Part shown: positions 1 to 14,100 of the stretch, one piece after another
Numbering within the stretch: position 1 is the first letter of the stretch
How the letters are laid out: the number at the start of each line of letters is the position of its first letter
Assembly (NCBI GenBank): GCA_004794785.1
Contig: SJOL01006601.1
Coordinates: 614,900-678,899 of the forward strand
From: Opisthorchis felineus
Lineage: Eukaryota; Platyhelminthes; Trematoda; Opisthorchiida; Opisthorchiidae
Direction: 5' to 3'
Length of the DNA stretch: 64,000 bases
Translations under genes and position numbers: made by a program
The notes under the pieces: generated by a model
Told to the model about the DNA's origin: nothing
What the model saw: only the letters and a program-made list of their open reading frames with translations
Databases searched by the model: none

Positions 1-133
1 CAGTAGGACGTCCGACTGAAATACTCCATTGGGGTAAAACGCTGACGTCGTGTACATCATTTGTGAATCGAAATGAGTCAGCGAAGCTCGGTTCAAGCCT
101 TTGGGGTAAATAAATAAAAGACAGGATCAACAA

Positions 134-812
134 AATGGCTGGTTTATTTGACAACACGAGCTCGGATGACCATACAGTTCAGTGACTGAAGCCACTGGTT
201 CAATACTGTCCCGAAAATCGTTGCCTATGAATAAATTTCCTCTGGGTTATTCGAGCTGGCTATAAGATACTGTGATACTGTGATACTGTCAATAAATATG
301 TAACTTTAGTTTGAGATGAACTTCGATTACAAATACACATAGCGGAGCATGGTAGAGGCAGTATTTCTTAAGTATCCAGCAACCAATATGTGAAACTAGA
401 AAGCCCAAACATAGTTGCATATAATCACCATAAAATGATGTACTGTTAAAAATGTAATGTTTATATCGAATGCCAATCGCTGCTTCCTTGTGTATTTTGA
501 CAATCCTAGCACGTCAGCCGTCAACCGTTTTTGTTCCGAGATGTAAGTTTGTTTGACTTTGGTTTAGATAGAACAATATCATTATTGTAAGCACCCGACG
601 GTGTGTGCCAACTGCATGTGAACAAGGAAAATTTCTTCTGCGGTTCTAGGAGATGGAGGCCTAAAAAACGGGTAATTGACAAAATTATTGTTCCTGCGCC
701 TTGGGACGCACTTGCCATTTGAAGAGCAGGTTCTTCTGACTACACTTTGTAACCCAATATCTCTCTTTGCCACCTTACTAGTAACAATGCCGGGCATTTG
801 CTCAAATAGATC
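134..812 (+). repeat. Dispersed repeat family U, copy 1
   Basis: Shares a colinear series of blocks with 2808-3535: TTTGACAACACG, GACCATACA, AGAAAGCC, GTCAACCGT, GAGATGTAAGTTTGTTTGAC, AGAACAGGTTCT-like and CCGGGCA. No coding signature, so the type of element is unknown. Confidence 0.6.
266..290. repeat. 8-bp tandem repeat, three copies
   Basis: GATACTGT repeated three times. Confidence 0.9.
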
Positions 813-1063
813 GTCCAATATTACGTATTTTCTTAGCTACAGCTGCCACCACAGGAACTCGGGATATGGTACTATCTGCTCCGATTGGTGAGTTCCATGC
901 CCCAGCAATCAGTTCACGTTTAACTCCATTTTTTTCTATTGGAAGAATTTCAGCTTCGTTGTTACACATCCTTTTTGAACTCTAGTACCGAAAACCGGAC
1001 ATCTAGTTATAGACCATTGGATTCGATTTTTAATAGTTACTTGTTTTACATGTCGCCACTTAC

Positions 1064-1187
1064 CTTGGTTGTAGCGTTTATGTAAAAAATAAGACTGATT
1101 AGACTGCGAGGAATTGGTGTGCATTAGGATCGCAATAAAGAGTGAATTGGGCTTTGGGTCCTCGGGAAATTTGGTCGGCGCCTTGTT
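1064..1187 (-). CDS. Isolated exon candidate near the left edge
   Basis: Consensus donor CAAG|GTAAGT and acceptor ATACTGTGGGTCAG frame NKAPTKFPEDPKPNSLFIAI, then LMHTNSSQSNQSYFLHKRYN. It lies downstream of two candidate stop-bearing exons, so it probably belongs to another gene that continues beyond the window. Confidence 0.45.
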
Positions 1188-1854
1188 CTGACCCACAGTA
1201 TGGAACACATTTTCTCACCCATTGCAAGAACTCTACACAGTTCACCTCCCATTTTTGGCATCCAAATAGCCAATAATATTCGAATTCCGATTTAAGAATG
1301 GATGAAAAGTGTACCCAACGAAAGAATTACGAATGTTTAACTCATGAAGATTAAATTCCTGCAGTGGGCATATATTCCATCAATATTTCCTAAAACTGAG
1401 AATTATGCACCAGAACAGAACGACAGTGCGCACAAGCAAAATAGTAAGGAGAAGTAAATCAGCTCTCTTCGAATACGAGTCACCTTACTATGGTTAGAAG
1501 TATACTTCACGGATTTTATGTCACTCGAACACCGGTTGCAAATACATTCACGCTGTAGGGTGCGTTTGTCGCTAGTAGGAAAACATGTGTGTGCAGAGAT
1601 GTGAAACTGAACAATCAAATCAAGACAGTCTTCACCGTAGCTCATGTAAGTTGTGATACCGATCGACAGGTAGTCATGTGTGAGTACCTGCATTATGAAT
1701 TCGGTCAGTTGACTGCATTTTTCCCTATGCCTGTTAGTTATCCCTCCAGTTTCACTTTGGAAGCACAAAGTTGGGGAAAGAGTACAATGAGCAAATGAGT
1801 CCTCTTTTCTGGGAAAATGAGTGTCTGTCCAAGTAGCCTGCAGTTAGACAGGAT

Positions 1855-2035
1855 GTTGCATCACCTGGTTAGATGTTGACTGGCTCCTCGTTTGACGACT
1901 CCCCAGAAGGAAGTGTAACCCATCAGATGAGTTTATTTCTTCTCTGGATTACTTACGGATTGCAGGTAATGTGAGGAGATTTGAAAAATTTTAACCGAAA
2001 TTTCGTTTTGTAAGTGGAACCAATCTGATCAGTTG
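1855..2035 (+). repeat. Dispersed repeat family V, copy 1
   Basis: GACTGGCTCCTCG, GACGACT, AGTGTAACCCATC, TTCTTCTCTGGATTACT and GTGAGGAGATTTG are shared in order with copies at 36985 and 50740. GACGGGTTCGAGAATCC, about 40 bases downstream, resembles a tRNA B box, so a SINE is possible. Confidence 0.55.
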
Positions 2036-2177
2036 ATCGTGATCAAAGGTGTTCAAACTACTAACTGGGAGGTGACGGGTTCGAGAATCCCTGAAAGTCT
2101 TTTGAGATGTGCATTGCTGATAATGACAAAACTGCTGCAAAGTAGTTCTCAAGTTTTTGGCATACATTTTTTACACA

Positions 2178-2379
2178 TCACTTTTCACTTTCTTTACACT
2201 CGTGGTATTTATTGGATGCATTCAAAAACCCATCCGAGTTGAAATCCAGGAGCTGGTCGTTGATCTCAACCCTTAATGCGATGCCGGTTGCAAGGAGGGC
2301 TGTTTTGAATTTACGGTAATTTGGATCAAGCTTGAGGTTGAGATGCTCCAGATAAAGTCGAGTGTCAAAGTTGCGTCGG
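2178..2379 (-). CDS. Terminal exon, alternative gene B end or separate gene
   Basis: Strong acceptor (CAATCCCTTTCTTTCAG), then 66 codons to a TGA: RRNFDTRLYLEHLNLKLDPN, YRKFKTALLATGIALRVEI and DFNSDGFLNASNKYHE. Codon choice is clearly coding-like. It could be the true 3' end of gene B or the end of a downstream gene. Confidence 0.6.
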
Positions 2380-2492
2380 CTGAAAGAAAGGGATTGATAA
2401 TGCAACAGGGCCGTGTTGGAACTGGCCATGTTCTAGTAAGGATATAATTGCTTTTAGAACCAAGGGAAGAAGAGACGCAATGAGTTCATTAC

Positions 2493-2527
2493 AAGATTAT
2501 AACACATCCATGGAAAAGGTTTTGAAA
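2493..2527 (-). CDS. Exon before the 2.2 kb terminal exon
   Basis: Acceptor TTTGACCACCTCAG and donor ATCTT|GTAATG around FQNLFHGCVII. Phase 2 out matches the next exon. Confidence 0.4.
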
Positions 2528-2807
2528 CTGAGGTGGTCAAACTGCATAATAGGAGACTACTTCGAAAATAACCAACTGAAGAAATACCATGTGAATATGC
2601 AGCTCGTGACAAATATGAAACACTGACACCTAGGTAATCAAACGGTGCCTTTACGAAAAACGATTCGAACTTCATGGAAATAATTTGCTGTTTGAAATGA
2701 TGACGTTCTCGGGCCAATATGGGAACTAGAAAGTGTCAACCAAGTTGCAATACAAAACGTATCGCCTCATTGTTCCAGCTGTTTGCTGAAAATGATCACA
2801 GGAATGG

Positions 2808-3535
2808 CCATCAAACTTGCTGGCCCGTTTGGCAACACGCACTTATGAAAATTCGGAAGACCATACAAACCACAGATCACTGAACCCGTTAATCCGACAT
2901 CCTCTAGCAACTCGCTTCTTGTGAATGCATTTCCCCTGAATGGTACGATTAGTCTATCAAGTGTGCGTCTGGCTGGAAATACCTAATTTGGTTTTGTGGT
3001 GAAACTCAATTATAGGTATTTAAAGGGCAGAATGGTGGAGACGGTATTTCGTACACATTTTGGTGGCACCAGAAAGCCTGCGCATAGCAAACAAACAGCT
3101 GTAGCATGCTGTATTCTTGAAAATTCACATTGTATTGATTAATCGTTAATCGGTCCTTCATTCTGATTTTGGAACCCTAGGGCCTCTGCCGTCGACCGTC
3201 TTTATTCCAAGATGTGAGTTTATTTGACTTTGTGTTGGATAGCGCAATCTTTTTTGGTTCAAGGAACTGAGGGTGTAGGCTATGTGCAGGTGAACAATAA
3301 AAAACGTCTTCGGAATTTCTGTGAGCCCGACACCTAGCAAACGGGCGTTAAGCACGGATTTTTGAATTACTTTCATAAATATAGTAGAAATTCCTTCAAG
3401 AAAACTACCACTTTGACTCCTCAAAACACGCTGCTTATTTAAAGAACAGCTTCTCCTGACAAAAATGATCGACTCGGTGACCGTCTCGTCTCACTTTCAC
3501 ATTACCACTCCCGGGCACTTTTTGAACGTTATCTT
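2808..3535 (+). repeat. Dispersed repeat family U, copy 2
   Basis: Colinear with copy 1 at roughly 60-70 percent by eye, including GTCGACCGTCTTTATTCC, AAGATGTGAGTTTATTTGAC and CTCCCGGGCACTTT. Confidence 0.6.
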
Positions 3536-4966
3536 TGCAAACCCATACTCCAGTTCAACAAAAGCTGATCTCATTTTGTGCCATTGAAAAACTAACCATG
3601 AATAAAACCAGATGAACAGTCCGCAGTTTTGTCGCTGGATCAAGTGAGTTGCCAACTCAGCCGGGTTTGCAGGCAGACGAAGAACAATCAGCAAGGCCTT
3701 TTCCGATTAGCAAAAAGGCCGGTGTTGAATGTTTGTTAAAATGTCTTTTCGGTCAGTGCGGTTGCCCAAATCTTACGGTGACGGGTTGCGGGTTTGGGTC
3801 CTTGGTCTTCCCAGTCAGGGTGCATCAACTGATGCGTCACCTAGGATGCCACTGGCAAATATTTTTAGTCTGTGTGGGTTTGTAATTGTTGCAAAAATTT
3901 GATTAGGGGGGGTGGGGTTGAAACTAGGTGGGATTTGATGTTCTCATTGCCAATCCTGATGACAACATCAGCAGCAAACCGCATTTACAAAACTTACCGA
4001 ATGAGGTTTTCTAGGGTCTTTAACTGGAAGCTTTTCTATACGTCAATCGTGAGAGTAATCTAATGCCTCTGATGATGCCTATACTCCTCCGAGTATATAA
4101 GACTAATCATTTCGCTGAGCTCCTGCCAATGCCAGATTGATCTGTTTAGTATTTACCAGCCCTCTACTCCTTTAGGTGGTCATTTTCTTAAAAACGCAAT
4201 CATGGAATGGTCGGATACGGATCTGTGACGTGTTCTAACAAGAGCAAAATTAGATTCCAGTAATCCCTCCCTTGGTGTGGACTCAAGGGAATAATTGCAT
4301 CAGGCGGTATGAGGACTGTTCAGAGGGGAGTGGTGGGAATGTGAACTATGAAACAGTCAATTATGCTTCCAGCTAGCGACCTCGGACAGTGTCCCATTAA
4401 GCACGCTCTATTTAGTAGAGTTGAGCGTTTGGCTTTCTATAGCAACTGATTAAGATTGTTTTGAAGCCCTCTCAGTCTAGTATGTTTCCTCAGAGGACTT
4501 GCTGTTCCAAGTTTATGTCACAAAATCCAAGCCATGAAACCTACTGATTTGTAACTCGTTAGAGAAAACCTAAATGAATACAGCTACAACTCAAAGTCGT
4601 CCTCAGTTAGGGTATACATTCATTGTGTAACCGATCGCCCACGCGCTGTTGAAGACTACACACTCAAACGTATGTTAGAGGGGGCTCGTTGGTCCCTATG
4701 ATATTCAGCTGCACAACTTAAGGCTGTAAAGTACAAAGGCGATATCTCTTCGGTTCCAGGAATAAGTTCAGCGCCATGGTTGTGCCATGGCAAAGCAGTG
4801 CACCATTTAGTTTCTATTGATCTGGCGATTGAAGATGCTTATCGAACAAGGACGGACGAATGCTTTTGGTTGGTACAAAAAACATCAACAACAAAAAATG
4901 GTGGCGAAAATAATACACTTGACAGAAAATATTGAGTTGAAGAAACCATACTCAAGTGCAATTTTA

Positions 4967-5149
4967 TCACATCTGGCCGAAGCTAGCCCTTGGCGACAAA
5001 GAGAACGCCTTCGATGTCATACTTCGGGCACCTCTGAACTGATCATGGCTGGTACGCTCCAAACTATTATCGATCACAGAGATGATTAGAGTCTGATCCA
5101 TAACTTTGCGTCCAAAAAAAACTTGTGCGATCTCTGAACTTGAGCTGGC
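4967..5149 (-). CDS. Possible gene B terminal exon b12
   Basis: Very good acceptor (CCGGAATTTTTGCAG), then 60 codons to a TGA: ASSSSEIAQVFFGRKVMDQ, then TLIISVIDNSLERTSHDQF and SKAFSLSPRASFGQM. It enters in phase 0. Ser-rich and without a hydrophobic segment. Confidence 0.5.
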   Translation of the reverse strand, partial: ASSSSEIAQVFFGRKVMDQTLIISVIDNSLERTSHDQFRGARSMTSKAFSLSPRASFGQM

Positions 5150-8100
5150 CTGCAAAAATTCCGGCCCTATAAGCTTGTCTAATGTTGACGTCACTCACTT
5201 TGCAGCATAAGCCACTGACCCATGTGCCTCCCATTCCAGCCCCTTTAGTTTCCCAAGTTGAGTAGCATATACCCATGATTTTTACAAAATAGGAAATTTC
5301 CCCTAAAAAATAAAATCCAGGGACCAGCAGCCTGGTGCGGAATGTGGGGGTGATAACCTTATGTTTACGTCTAAAGTAATAATGTTCCATGCAGGCCAAA
5401 GTCGCCGTCCGATCGCAAGATTAACGGGTTTTGAAAGAAAAATGAACGCACATCCACCTTAGTTATTCGCACCTCATTTTTGGCGTAAGCGATTTCCTCT
5501 TAATCCTTATTGTCTGCCATGTTGCTTTGCAACGACTCACCGAACGATGGGATACGGATGACAGATGGGAATATTGTTGACCTGATATGCTTCTGAATGA
5601 ACACGCCTCAATCACGCGCCCCTAGTTCTTTTTTTTCTGACTGAACAACTGAATGAAACACCAAGGCATCGTTTAGAGTCTTGCTCCGCAATCCTAAACT
5701 GAAAATGTTGGATTTTGATGAGGCAAAGACGACTAACCCTTATCCCAGAAATACCAGAAGTGTCTCAACCTAGATTTACGACTTTGCGCAGTGATAAATT
5801 CCCACACGTTTAATCTGAAGGCCCGCTACACTGATCAACGTAAATACAAGGTCACTGTAATTAAAGAGACCTAGTGAAAAATATTGAAGTAGTAGGTTTT
5901 CGCACAAAAATTGTTAAGGCTGAAAGGCGAAGACGGTAAGTTAAATCCTCCACACCTGGCAACACCAAGGGGAACGAGGAGAAAAGCCTAAAAAAGTGCA
6001 AAGGAAACTACGCACCGGTTTTCAACGCACCTTATTGGACCCGAATTTGGTTGCCAACACAACCATTTCTTACCTTTCGTCTACTTCGTTGCTGCACTGT
6101 TGCAAATTTGCGGACTGTCTTGAAGTGACAGGTTATTAGCTAACAGTGATCGTACTCCAGGAAACTTACAAATATCAGCTGGCGATCCGTCTGAACGGTA
6201 TTGTGACCTCAGCGACAACCACCACACTGTAGTCACAGTAAGGATAGCAGGTCTGTGTTGGACCCTCATGAGGTATGTCAAACATTCGGAGTATTCGTTC
6301 CAGCGTTTCTGATCCCCCAAATCACACTTTCACCGACAGGCATGTTTGTGTAGAATTGAACATCAAAATGAAGGGTTGCATCTTGCCTCGTCTAGTAGTT
6401 TACGACAGGCTACTGGAACACATGTCCAAATGTTGGACCATATTCTTGATCATTAATCCTGCAAAACTGTTTCTGTAGCCTCAAAAACCATATTACTCAT
6501 GAGGATTAACAAGTTTATTGCATAGTTCTGTGATGAATATTCTTGCAGCCGATTGTTTTCCCATATCCCGCTAAATGGGCTTTGTTAAATTTGTCGGAAA
6601 GTACATGCAGCCAACTCACTGACGGTTCTGATTGAGTTCTGCTTTTGTAATAAAGAATTTTTTAAGCAGCATCCTGCCATAGATCCCATGTCTACACTAC
6701 TATATGGCTCGTCCAGAGTATTACCAAATAAAGGCTGACGGTTGAACATACATCTGAGCAAGTGTTTCCATAATTAGCCCAATATCAAGGAAGTTGTTTT
6801 ATCCCCATTTCATGCGCCCACTTAAATTTGGTTCTTGGTTTGAAATAAACCACCTGGGTGCAGAACGAGCTGGCGTCCACCAGACAAGGTGCACCGTTTA
6901 GAGTGACCCCCAAGTGACCTGGGGGTGTCACGTAAGCGGCATTTCACCATAAATCGTCTGTGTTTTCAGTATTTTGGTAATCTACGGGGCAACAATGTGC
7001 TAAGCGAGTTGGCTGCAAAAAATAACTAGTCAGTTTGACAACAGGGTCTGATGAAACTTCAGAAGCCCGTAAATTCTGTAGGTTGCAAAAGTGTTTTGTC
7101 TGAAATCCTCCTGCAGCCTGCTGCGTATGACCTTGTCGACCCTGACTGATATGCACAAGTAATTAATTAATTTTCTTGACACAAGCTCACAGTTTGTGTT
7201 TGTGGGGAAAATTTCCATAGGTATTGGTGCTCTTTCCAGCGACAGTTATTCAGTACCCGCAGGGCCAAATATGATGAGCAATTTTTCGAGAACAGCCGTA
7301 TGATGCACAAAATACTATTAAGTTATTATCCGCCTACCTATCTGTTCCCAAAACCCTAGCGTCTCTTCCTTCGACGGTGTCTGATCCAAGACGTGAGTCT
7401 GTTCAAATTGGGGTGACAACACTGGTGGCCTCTTTCCAAGCACTGACTTTTATTTGACTTTTTAATAATAGGCTACTTTTTCTTGATATCACAAAAATGC
7501 TGTAGAATCGGGTGCAATAAGTGTTGCGGATGCCGGGGAATTATGACAACCCAGTTAGCCAGCAAGATACTGCACTCAGTGTATTTCATTGTGCCTAGAG
7601 TTAGCATCGTGCAACCCACTGCATTGCCAGATGCAACGATGAGTTTTCTGCTTGGTGTAAGTTTTTTAATGGATAAAAAGCACACAACTGAAGAAACGCA
7701 CTTAGCTTTTGGGGGATTGGCTTTCGCATGCATGCGAAAATTCAGGGACCATAGACTTTCGTACCTGTCTGTTGAAGGGCTTCATGTTAGAGGGTTTTTT
7801 TAGAATGGTACCACATGTTGTCCAAAACAATTACTCATTTTTGAACAGTGTAGAATCGCAGCTCTAAAAATGGAGAAAGAACATGACCGTCTAGCCGCCA
7901 AATGTATTTTGTCCCAATTGAGCGAAGCTGTACAAGCATTTACTATGTAAGCATACAGCGGATGAACTGAACAGGAAAGATAGAGGTAGTTATCGTACAT
8001 GGGACCACAGCTCGTCGATAGCTCTAGGCAGGGTGAGCGATAGTGTGAAAGATCGCAATAGTCATTCCGTTAAAAAATACGACTGGGATAATCAGGCTCT

Positions 8101-11100
8101 GTGATGCGCGATGCGTGCTTGATGGAGAACCGAATTGTTCTAGAAGAGATATAGTTTCAATGGAGTTGCCCTCATATGAATGAAGCCGGGAAGTGCTGTG
8201 CAGATGTTGAATTTATTGGCGTTTACAAAGCGTCCTTTAAACGAAGAAAGAGTAAACCTACAAGCAAGTGATCAAACTGACTGAGTCTTGGAAAGGCATT
8301 GTTTGAACGAATAAGTCAGACTGATAGAAGAAGCTACCAGGCAACTGAACACGCGGCCATCAGAACGCAAAACGCAGTGCACTTTCCTACTCAAGAATGC
8401 TACTTACTTCCATAAAGTGGAAAAATACTTGGCGACTGCATTTCCTGCCCTGGCAGCGATCTGTGAGAGATCTCAAACTAAGTTACAGCGCACCAAGCTA
8501 CCACGGTACTGCGAAATTAGCTGTGCAGAAGCTCTTGCAATTCGGGCTCAAACGAAATGGACAGCAAAAACTATTGTCTTTATGGACAGGACTGATCAAC
8601 TGCAGACGCCAAGCCCATGCAACCATATCCCTCCAGTCTCAACACAACCCACATGTCTAGACATGAACTGGATAAACTATAAAAGCCCACAGAATAGTGA
8701 ATGTTCTAATGTTGGCCACAAATGGCATATACTATCTAGTCTAGGTGGTTTTGCCTACGTTGCTAGTGACAAAGGTGACCAAAACGTTGATGCACAAGCT
8801 CCACGTAGTAGAACAGAAAGCACCGAAATAACATCAGTAGAGCAAGGAAAAGTTTGGAAGGCTGTTTAACGAAGTCTGGTCAACCACAGTAACCAGTGCA
8901 GCGTAGTTAGCCAGATCATGTAGGTGAAGATTAAATTTGCTGTTATTGTCAGGATGCAAGCAACCTTTAAACGGTACAATGTTTCTGAACTTGGGCAATA
9001 CATAAGAGTTGTATACAGATGAACTTATTCTAAATACAATTGCATTTAGTCATTCAGCACAGGTTAAACAGCTCAGACAATGCGAGACCATTTAGTTTTA
9101 GATTATGTTGATCTTAAAGTGAATCCATTTGGTCCACTTTAACTATAGGTACTCCTGAAATACATTCCATAACTAAGCCATGAATTCTCAACCGTCACTG
9201 GTTAGGCATGTATATTTTCACCTGAGGTTTCGTTCTCTAAGTAGAGTCAGTCTATACTGAAAAGCTGCGAAGCACTTTACAACTGTTTATTTCTTATTGA
9301 TAGTGTGTATATAAGTAGGTAGTGTATATTTCACGAAAATCAGAGTTTCGCATCCTCTGACCTTCCAGCCAGTAGTTGAACATTCACTAGTTCGGCCTCG
9401 AGCGGCTCGTGAGCGTTGTAATAAACTCACACTTACTCCGCCCTACGTTGTAGAAACCAGCCAGTCGCAGACCGGAAAGATACCTATTCCCAGTAAGTTG
9501 ATACAGTGATTCCGAAATATATATCTCAGCCTCTTATGATCTTTATTGTTCTAGATAGGGTCTTCGGGACTAATCTTTTTATACGAGGGCAAAGAACGCG
9601 ACCGAAGGGTGTCTTATTTTCCTCATATCAGGAACGTCGGATTTTATTTGTAAGCTTTGTAAGGGTGTTAGTCATTGATTTGTTCTTCATTACCCAGACA
9701 TCTTGTGGTGTGGTAGACCCACGCAAATGCGGGAAGAGGCTAGGCATGAGCTGAACAGTACATTAATAGATTGGAGGTGGGGCCTCTTCGCAATGATCAT
9801 ATTCAGCCAAGCGATGCTCCTACGCTTGAAGCCAATGAGTATTGCCACCCTAATTAAAGGCAAGGGAAAAAATATGTACACAAATGTCACTATTTCTCTA
9901 GCTTGATGTCACTATAATATGTGTACGTCTAGTCAGCCCCCCATTTTATAATCCTGCCTGCGTTATTAGATGGTTAATGAGCTTACCTCTTTAAATGCAG
10001 CATTGCCACGACGAATTCCCAGACCTGAAGGTTAGTGAGCAGCGTATTAAATCACTTTTATTCACAATTATTCATCAAGCATCAGTAATTCTTACTTCGC
10101 AATCTGGCTCATTTACTACGCTTCACAAGTTTTAGCGTGTCAGTTTGGACAACCGACCCGCAGAATTGGCTTCTTTTACATGAACGAAATAGTTCCTGAC
10201 AGATTGTAGGTAAGATGTTATGCAATACCCTTGAACAACGGGAAACTGGTTCTTTCTAAGCAACTGGTGAGGCTGAAAGTCTTTTTTTCCATATAATGAA
10301 ATAGCAGTTCACCAATCACCGTTGGAGGTTAGTTGTAACTTGCCCATCTGGAGTTTAACTTCATTTGTATGCAACTTGCACCCACCGAACAGCGCACTGG
10401 TGTTGTCTCCCTATACGGTGACGAAAAGTTCGTAAGTCAGTTGCCAAGGTCGACGAACAGAACAACTGCCACCGGATCAGCAACCAATAAACTCAGCCGA
10501 ACTACCAATATTTTGACAGATTACCAAACCCACACCTTTGTATATAATAGACAAATTGCCTTTTTATGTTACAGTTTATGTTTTTGGATCAGACAACGAT
10601 TGTACAGACGACGACTAGTGAACACACTGTGTTCGGACTTCGTCCTCGCGGAATTCGTGTCTACTTTTTGCACAGTTAGCATAGTATTACTAGTGAGAAC
10701 TGAATGGTTAATCTACAGAGAGCGTTGCAAATCGTCCACTACAATAAGCAACTTGTGTAGGGACCAGAATACCTTAGCTTGCCTTGTCCATGTACAACCT
10801 GGTGGACTGGCATCCATTTCTCTGCTAGCCTCTCACGTTGAAACGCGTGCGTGTAATAGGTTAAAGCTCACGCAGTCTGTATTGAGCCGCACGTGCAACA
10901 AACTGAAGGCCATGTTCCTTGATTTTAGGTCTGTTGAATGCGGAAGACTGCGATATACCCTGGCATTCTGCATACCGGACTTCCCTTGTTCAGTTTCAGC
11001 TTGTTTTAGATCTTTCCCCAAGTTTTATCGACTCTCAACATTATACTGAAGCACAAATTAAAATAGATCACTATTGTGATGAACGTGGGGACATTTAGTA

Positions 11101-14100
11101 GCAAATATTCCGACGCGACTGAGTCAAATAAGATGAGTTAACCCCCATTTTACGCTATGTCAACTTTTTTTGAAGAGTTTGTTGGGCGCAATGCTCTAAC
11201 ATTTTGCATTATGTATGTACCCCGATACAGTAAGGCGGATGCAGACTGTAATAATCGCTCAGCCATCACTTCCACGTAAGTAAACAATGCCGAATTGGTA
11301 ATTTTCGACTACGTTTAAAATTTCCCAACTGCTTGCAAGTATGACCATGTGCAAAATTTAAGTTCAGGCTCCTGTTAACGCTCCTCGGAGGCTTTGTGTG
11401 TTTGAAACGGAGACTTCAAAACTTCACATTTGTTTTTTTCCATTTGTTTATGTTCCAATATGTAGGATTTCTCAAATAATGTACACTAAATTCCTTTTGT
11501 TACGCCCATAAGTTTGCAATCCTTTATTTATGTGTTTGCTTTTATGATGTACATTCTCCGTTCCGTCGAACATAGTTTTACCATGGTAAATGCAAGAACA
11601 GTGCCGCCATTTGTATTTTCGCGATATCGTACCTAACCAAGTCAAATAGAGAATACAATATCAGCAGTTCATAACCAGTCCGAGGAGACAGGAGACAAAT
11701 GTTCCGCCTTCCATTTGGGGCATTCTTTGCGTAAATATTCCACAAATCCCTAAATGACGGGAGTGAAATGAATTGACGACGTGGCAAGTCAGTGGAAGGA
11801 CAATGGAATTTAGATTGAGCGTCCGACAACTTTTGCATTCCCGCGTAAACATTACCCGACCTGATTGCCGTTACAATCCGGTTACGCTGTTACCCATTTT
11901 GTTGGTTGGCTTTATACCTACTCGTAACATCCAGACTTGTGTGCTGAAGGGTGAAAATTGCACGCCCTTTTGTACTTACCGATTTCATTGGACATTTGAA
12001 AGCAGAGTGATTCTTTATACATATGAACCTGGACAAAGAACAACATACTGAAAAAATATCGGTCAGATACTTTGAACTGGGAATAAATCGGGTTACGTGA
12101 CCACCAGACAGCACAAGACAATTGATAAACAAAATTATATTACTACTTCTTCCGTTCTAGGGAAGCAGTGGCATGTCGAAATGGAAATCTAAAATAGACT
12201 TTCTGCATGTCTCCAAATTATGAATCCAGTCTTATCAAAACATAGCTCTCGAGTTCAAGTCAGGAGAAATTCTGGCATTACCGGTCAAGTTAGCCGGGTA
12301 GTTAGACCGAATAATGAAGCTGGTGACGGAATTCTCTTTCTCACAGCTTTATACCACATGAATGTGAAACGTGTCACAAAAGACCTGTGCATAACGGAAG
12401 GCAAGATACCGGCAAGATAACGGAAAATGCACAAACTGGTTGTCAAACCCTGTCTATCCGGAACGTATAGGCAGCGTCTAGACAAATTCTGTTTCTGTTC
12501 TTACAAAGACTACGATAGGTGAAATGATTGCGATAGGTATTTTAGCTACGCAGTTCAAGTTTCGAAACTCGAATCACAATGACTTTTACGGTTGTCAGGC
12601 CTCGTTTACGGTATCTTTTTGAGTAGAGTTGGAGTACACTTCGAGGACACTGGTATAAATGCGTTCCAGTGGTCTACCGGTGGCTTCTTCATACGCAGAT
12701 GTAACTGCAACTTGTCTTCTTAATGCCGGTAAAGAGACAGAGCAGAAGAGTTGGACAAAACTTGGAGTAACACTGTCGGAAAATCAGAGAACAGGGGTTC
12801 AGCCCAAACTGTATAAAACATTGAAACCCGGTCACGTATGCTTGTGCTATTACGCCTTTAGTTTAGCCGGAAACCCGAGAAATCTCTTTTCGACACTTAC
12901 GAGCTGATTATCCACAGGTCACGCCACAGCTGAACAGATACTTTAAGTACGTCTGTGGACATAAAAGCTTTTTGGCCTTGCTCACACAAAGAGCTCAAAA
13001 AATTTAAAAATTTCCTAAAACTTGGTATGCCATATGGAACAGTAATACGAACTTCAACCAAATTGGTAAATCAGCTCAGAACACCCAATACATTAAACAT
13101 GACAGGCTATGTCAGATATTATTGCGTAAAGTCGGGCGGTTGATTCTATCTGCCAGGTGTGAAAATCAGTTCCTCAGTCCTCCATCTAGCGTTGTTTACC
13201 AGCAAATTCCGTAATGGTTGCTCTCACTGCGAATTGACCTTACCCCTTCAGTACTGAACTAAAGGCGCACTCATTAGCTATCACCAGTATCGGTAGCTGG
13301 TAAACCCACAAAATGGAACCTTCGTCTTCTTGGAAGTCACCTCACCTAGAAAGCTTTACCTTTGCATTGAGCACATTTTCCGATGGGTTCAGCGCGATAT
13401 GTTGTCTCTACTTTAAGGACCAGCAGTTCTCCATTTAGATATTGAGAGAACTGTGGGAACCTTCTGATTTTTGTAACTCAAAACTTAGACAACCGAAACT
13501 TCCTTAGTAACTGAGGATAATAACTATATTGTAGTATATGTGGAAATTCTCAAAACAAAAAACGATACTATGAAGTAATAGCATCATGGTGATCAGCTGA
13601 ATTTTCTTAGAAATTGCCGCAAGAGGTAATTAGGAGGATGCATTTAATGCTTACAAACAGTCCAGGGAGTCGTTTGTGTATTTCATGTCAGTAGACTGAA
13701 CGTTCACAATGTGTCGTTACAGCCGTAAACATACCACCTTCGAAGGTTCCTCAACGGTATCATCCAGGTAGGCAAATTTTCTTGACTCTGTTTAGAAATA
13801 GAACTGCTTGTGCGCTTGATCGTCCTATATGTACTAAAACAACGCTTGGTGTAGCTTGCAAAAAGTAGTCATAGTTGACGCATTTAGTTGATATCACTCG
13901 TAAGACCTGTTCCTTTTTTGGCTGTCTCCCACATCTTTTGTCATAATATTACCAGTTTTGTGGTCTATCGGCCACTCTGTATTTGATTCCTAGGTTCTGT
14001 AGTCTTTGAAGTTCTACACATGGAACGTGATAGCGCTGCGTCAGCAATAAGCCAACAAAAGCCGTAAACGAAATAGACCGATAACAGGGAGCGAGAATGC

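Noticed and set aside
9300..9500. Possible solo LTR: TATATAAG near 9308 and AATAAA near 9419, with an open frame to a GTAAGT at 9494
   Set aside because: No matching partner LTR, TG...CA ends or primer-binding site could be seen, and the same bases could also be an exon, so no call was made.
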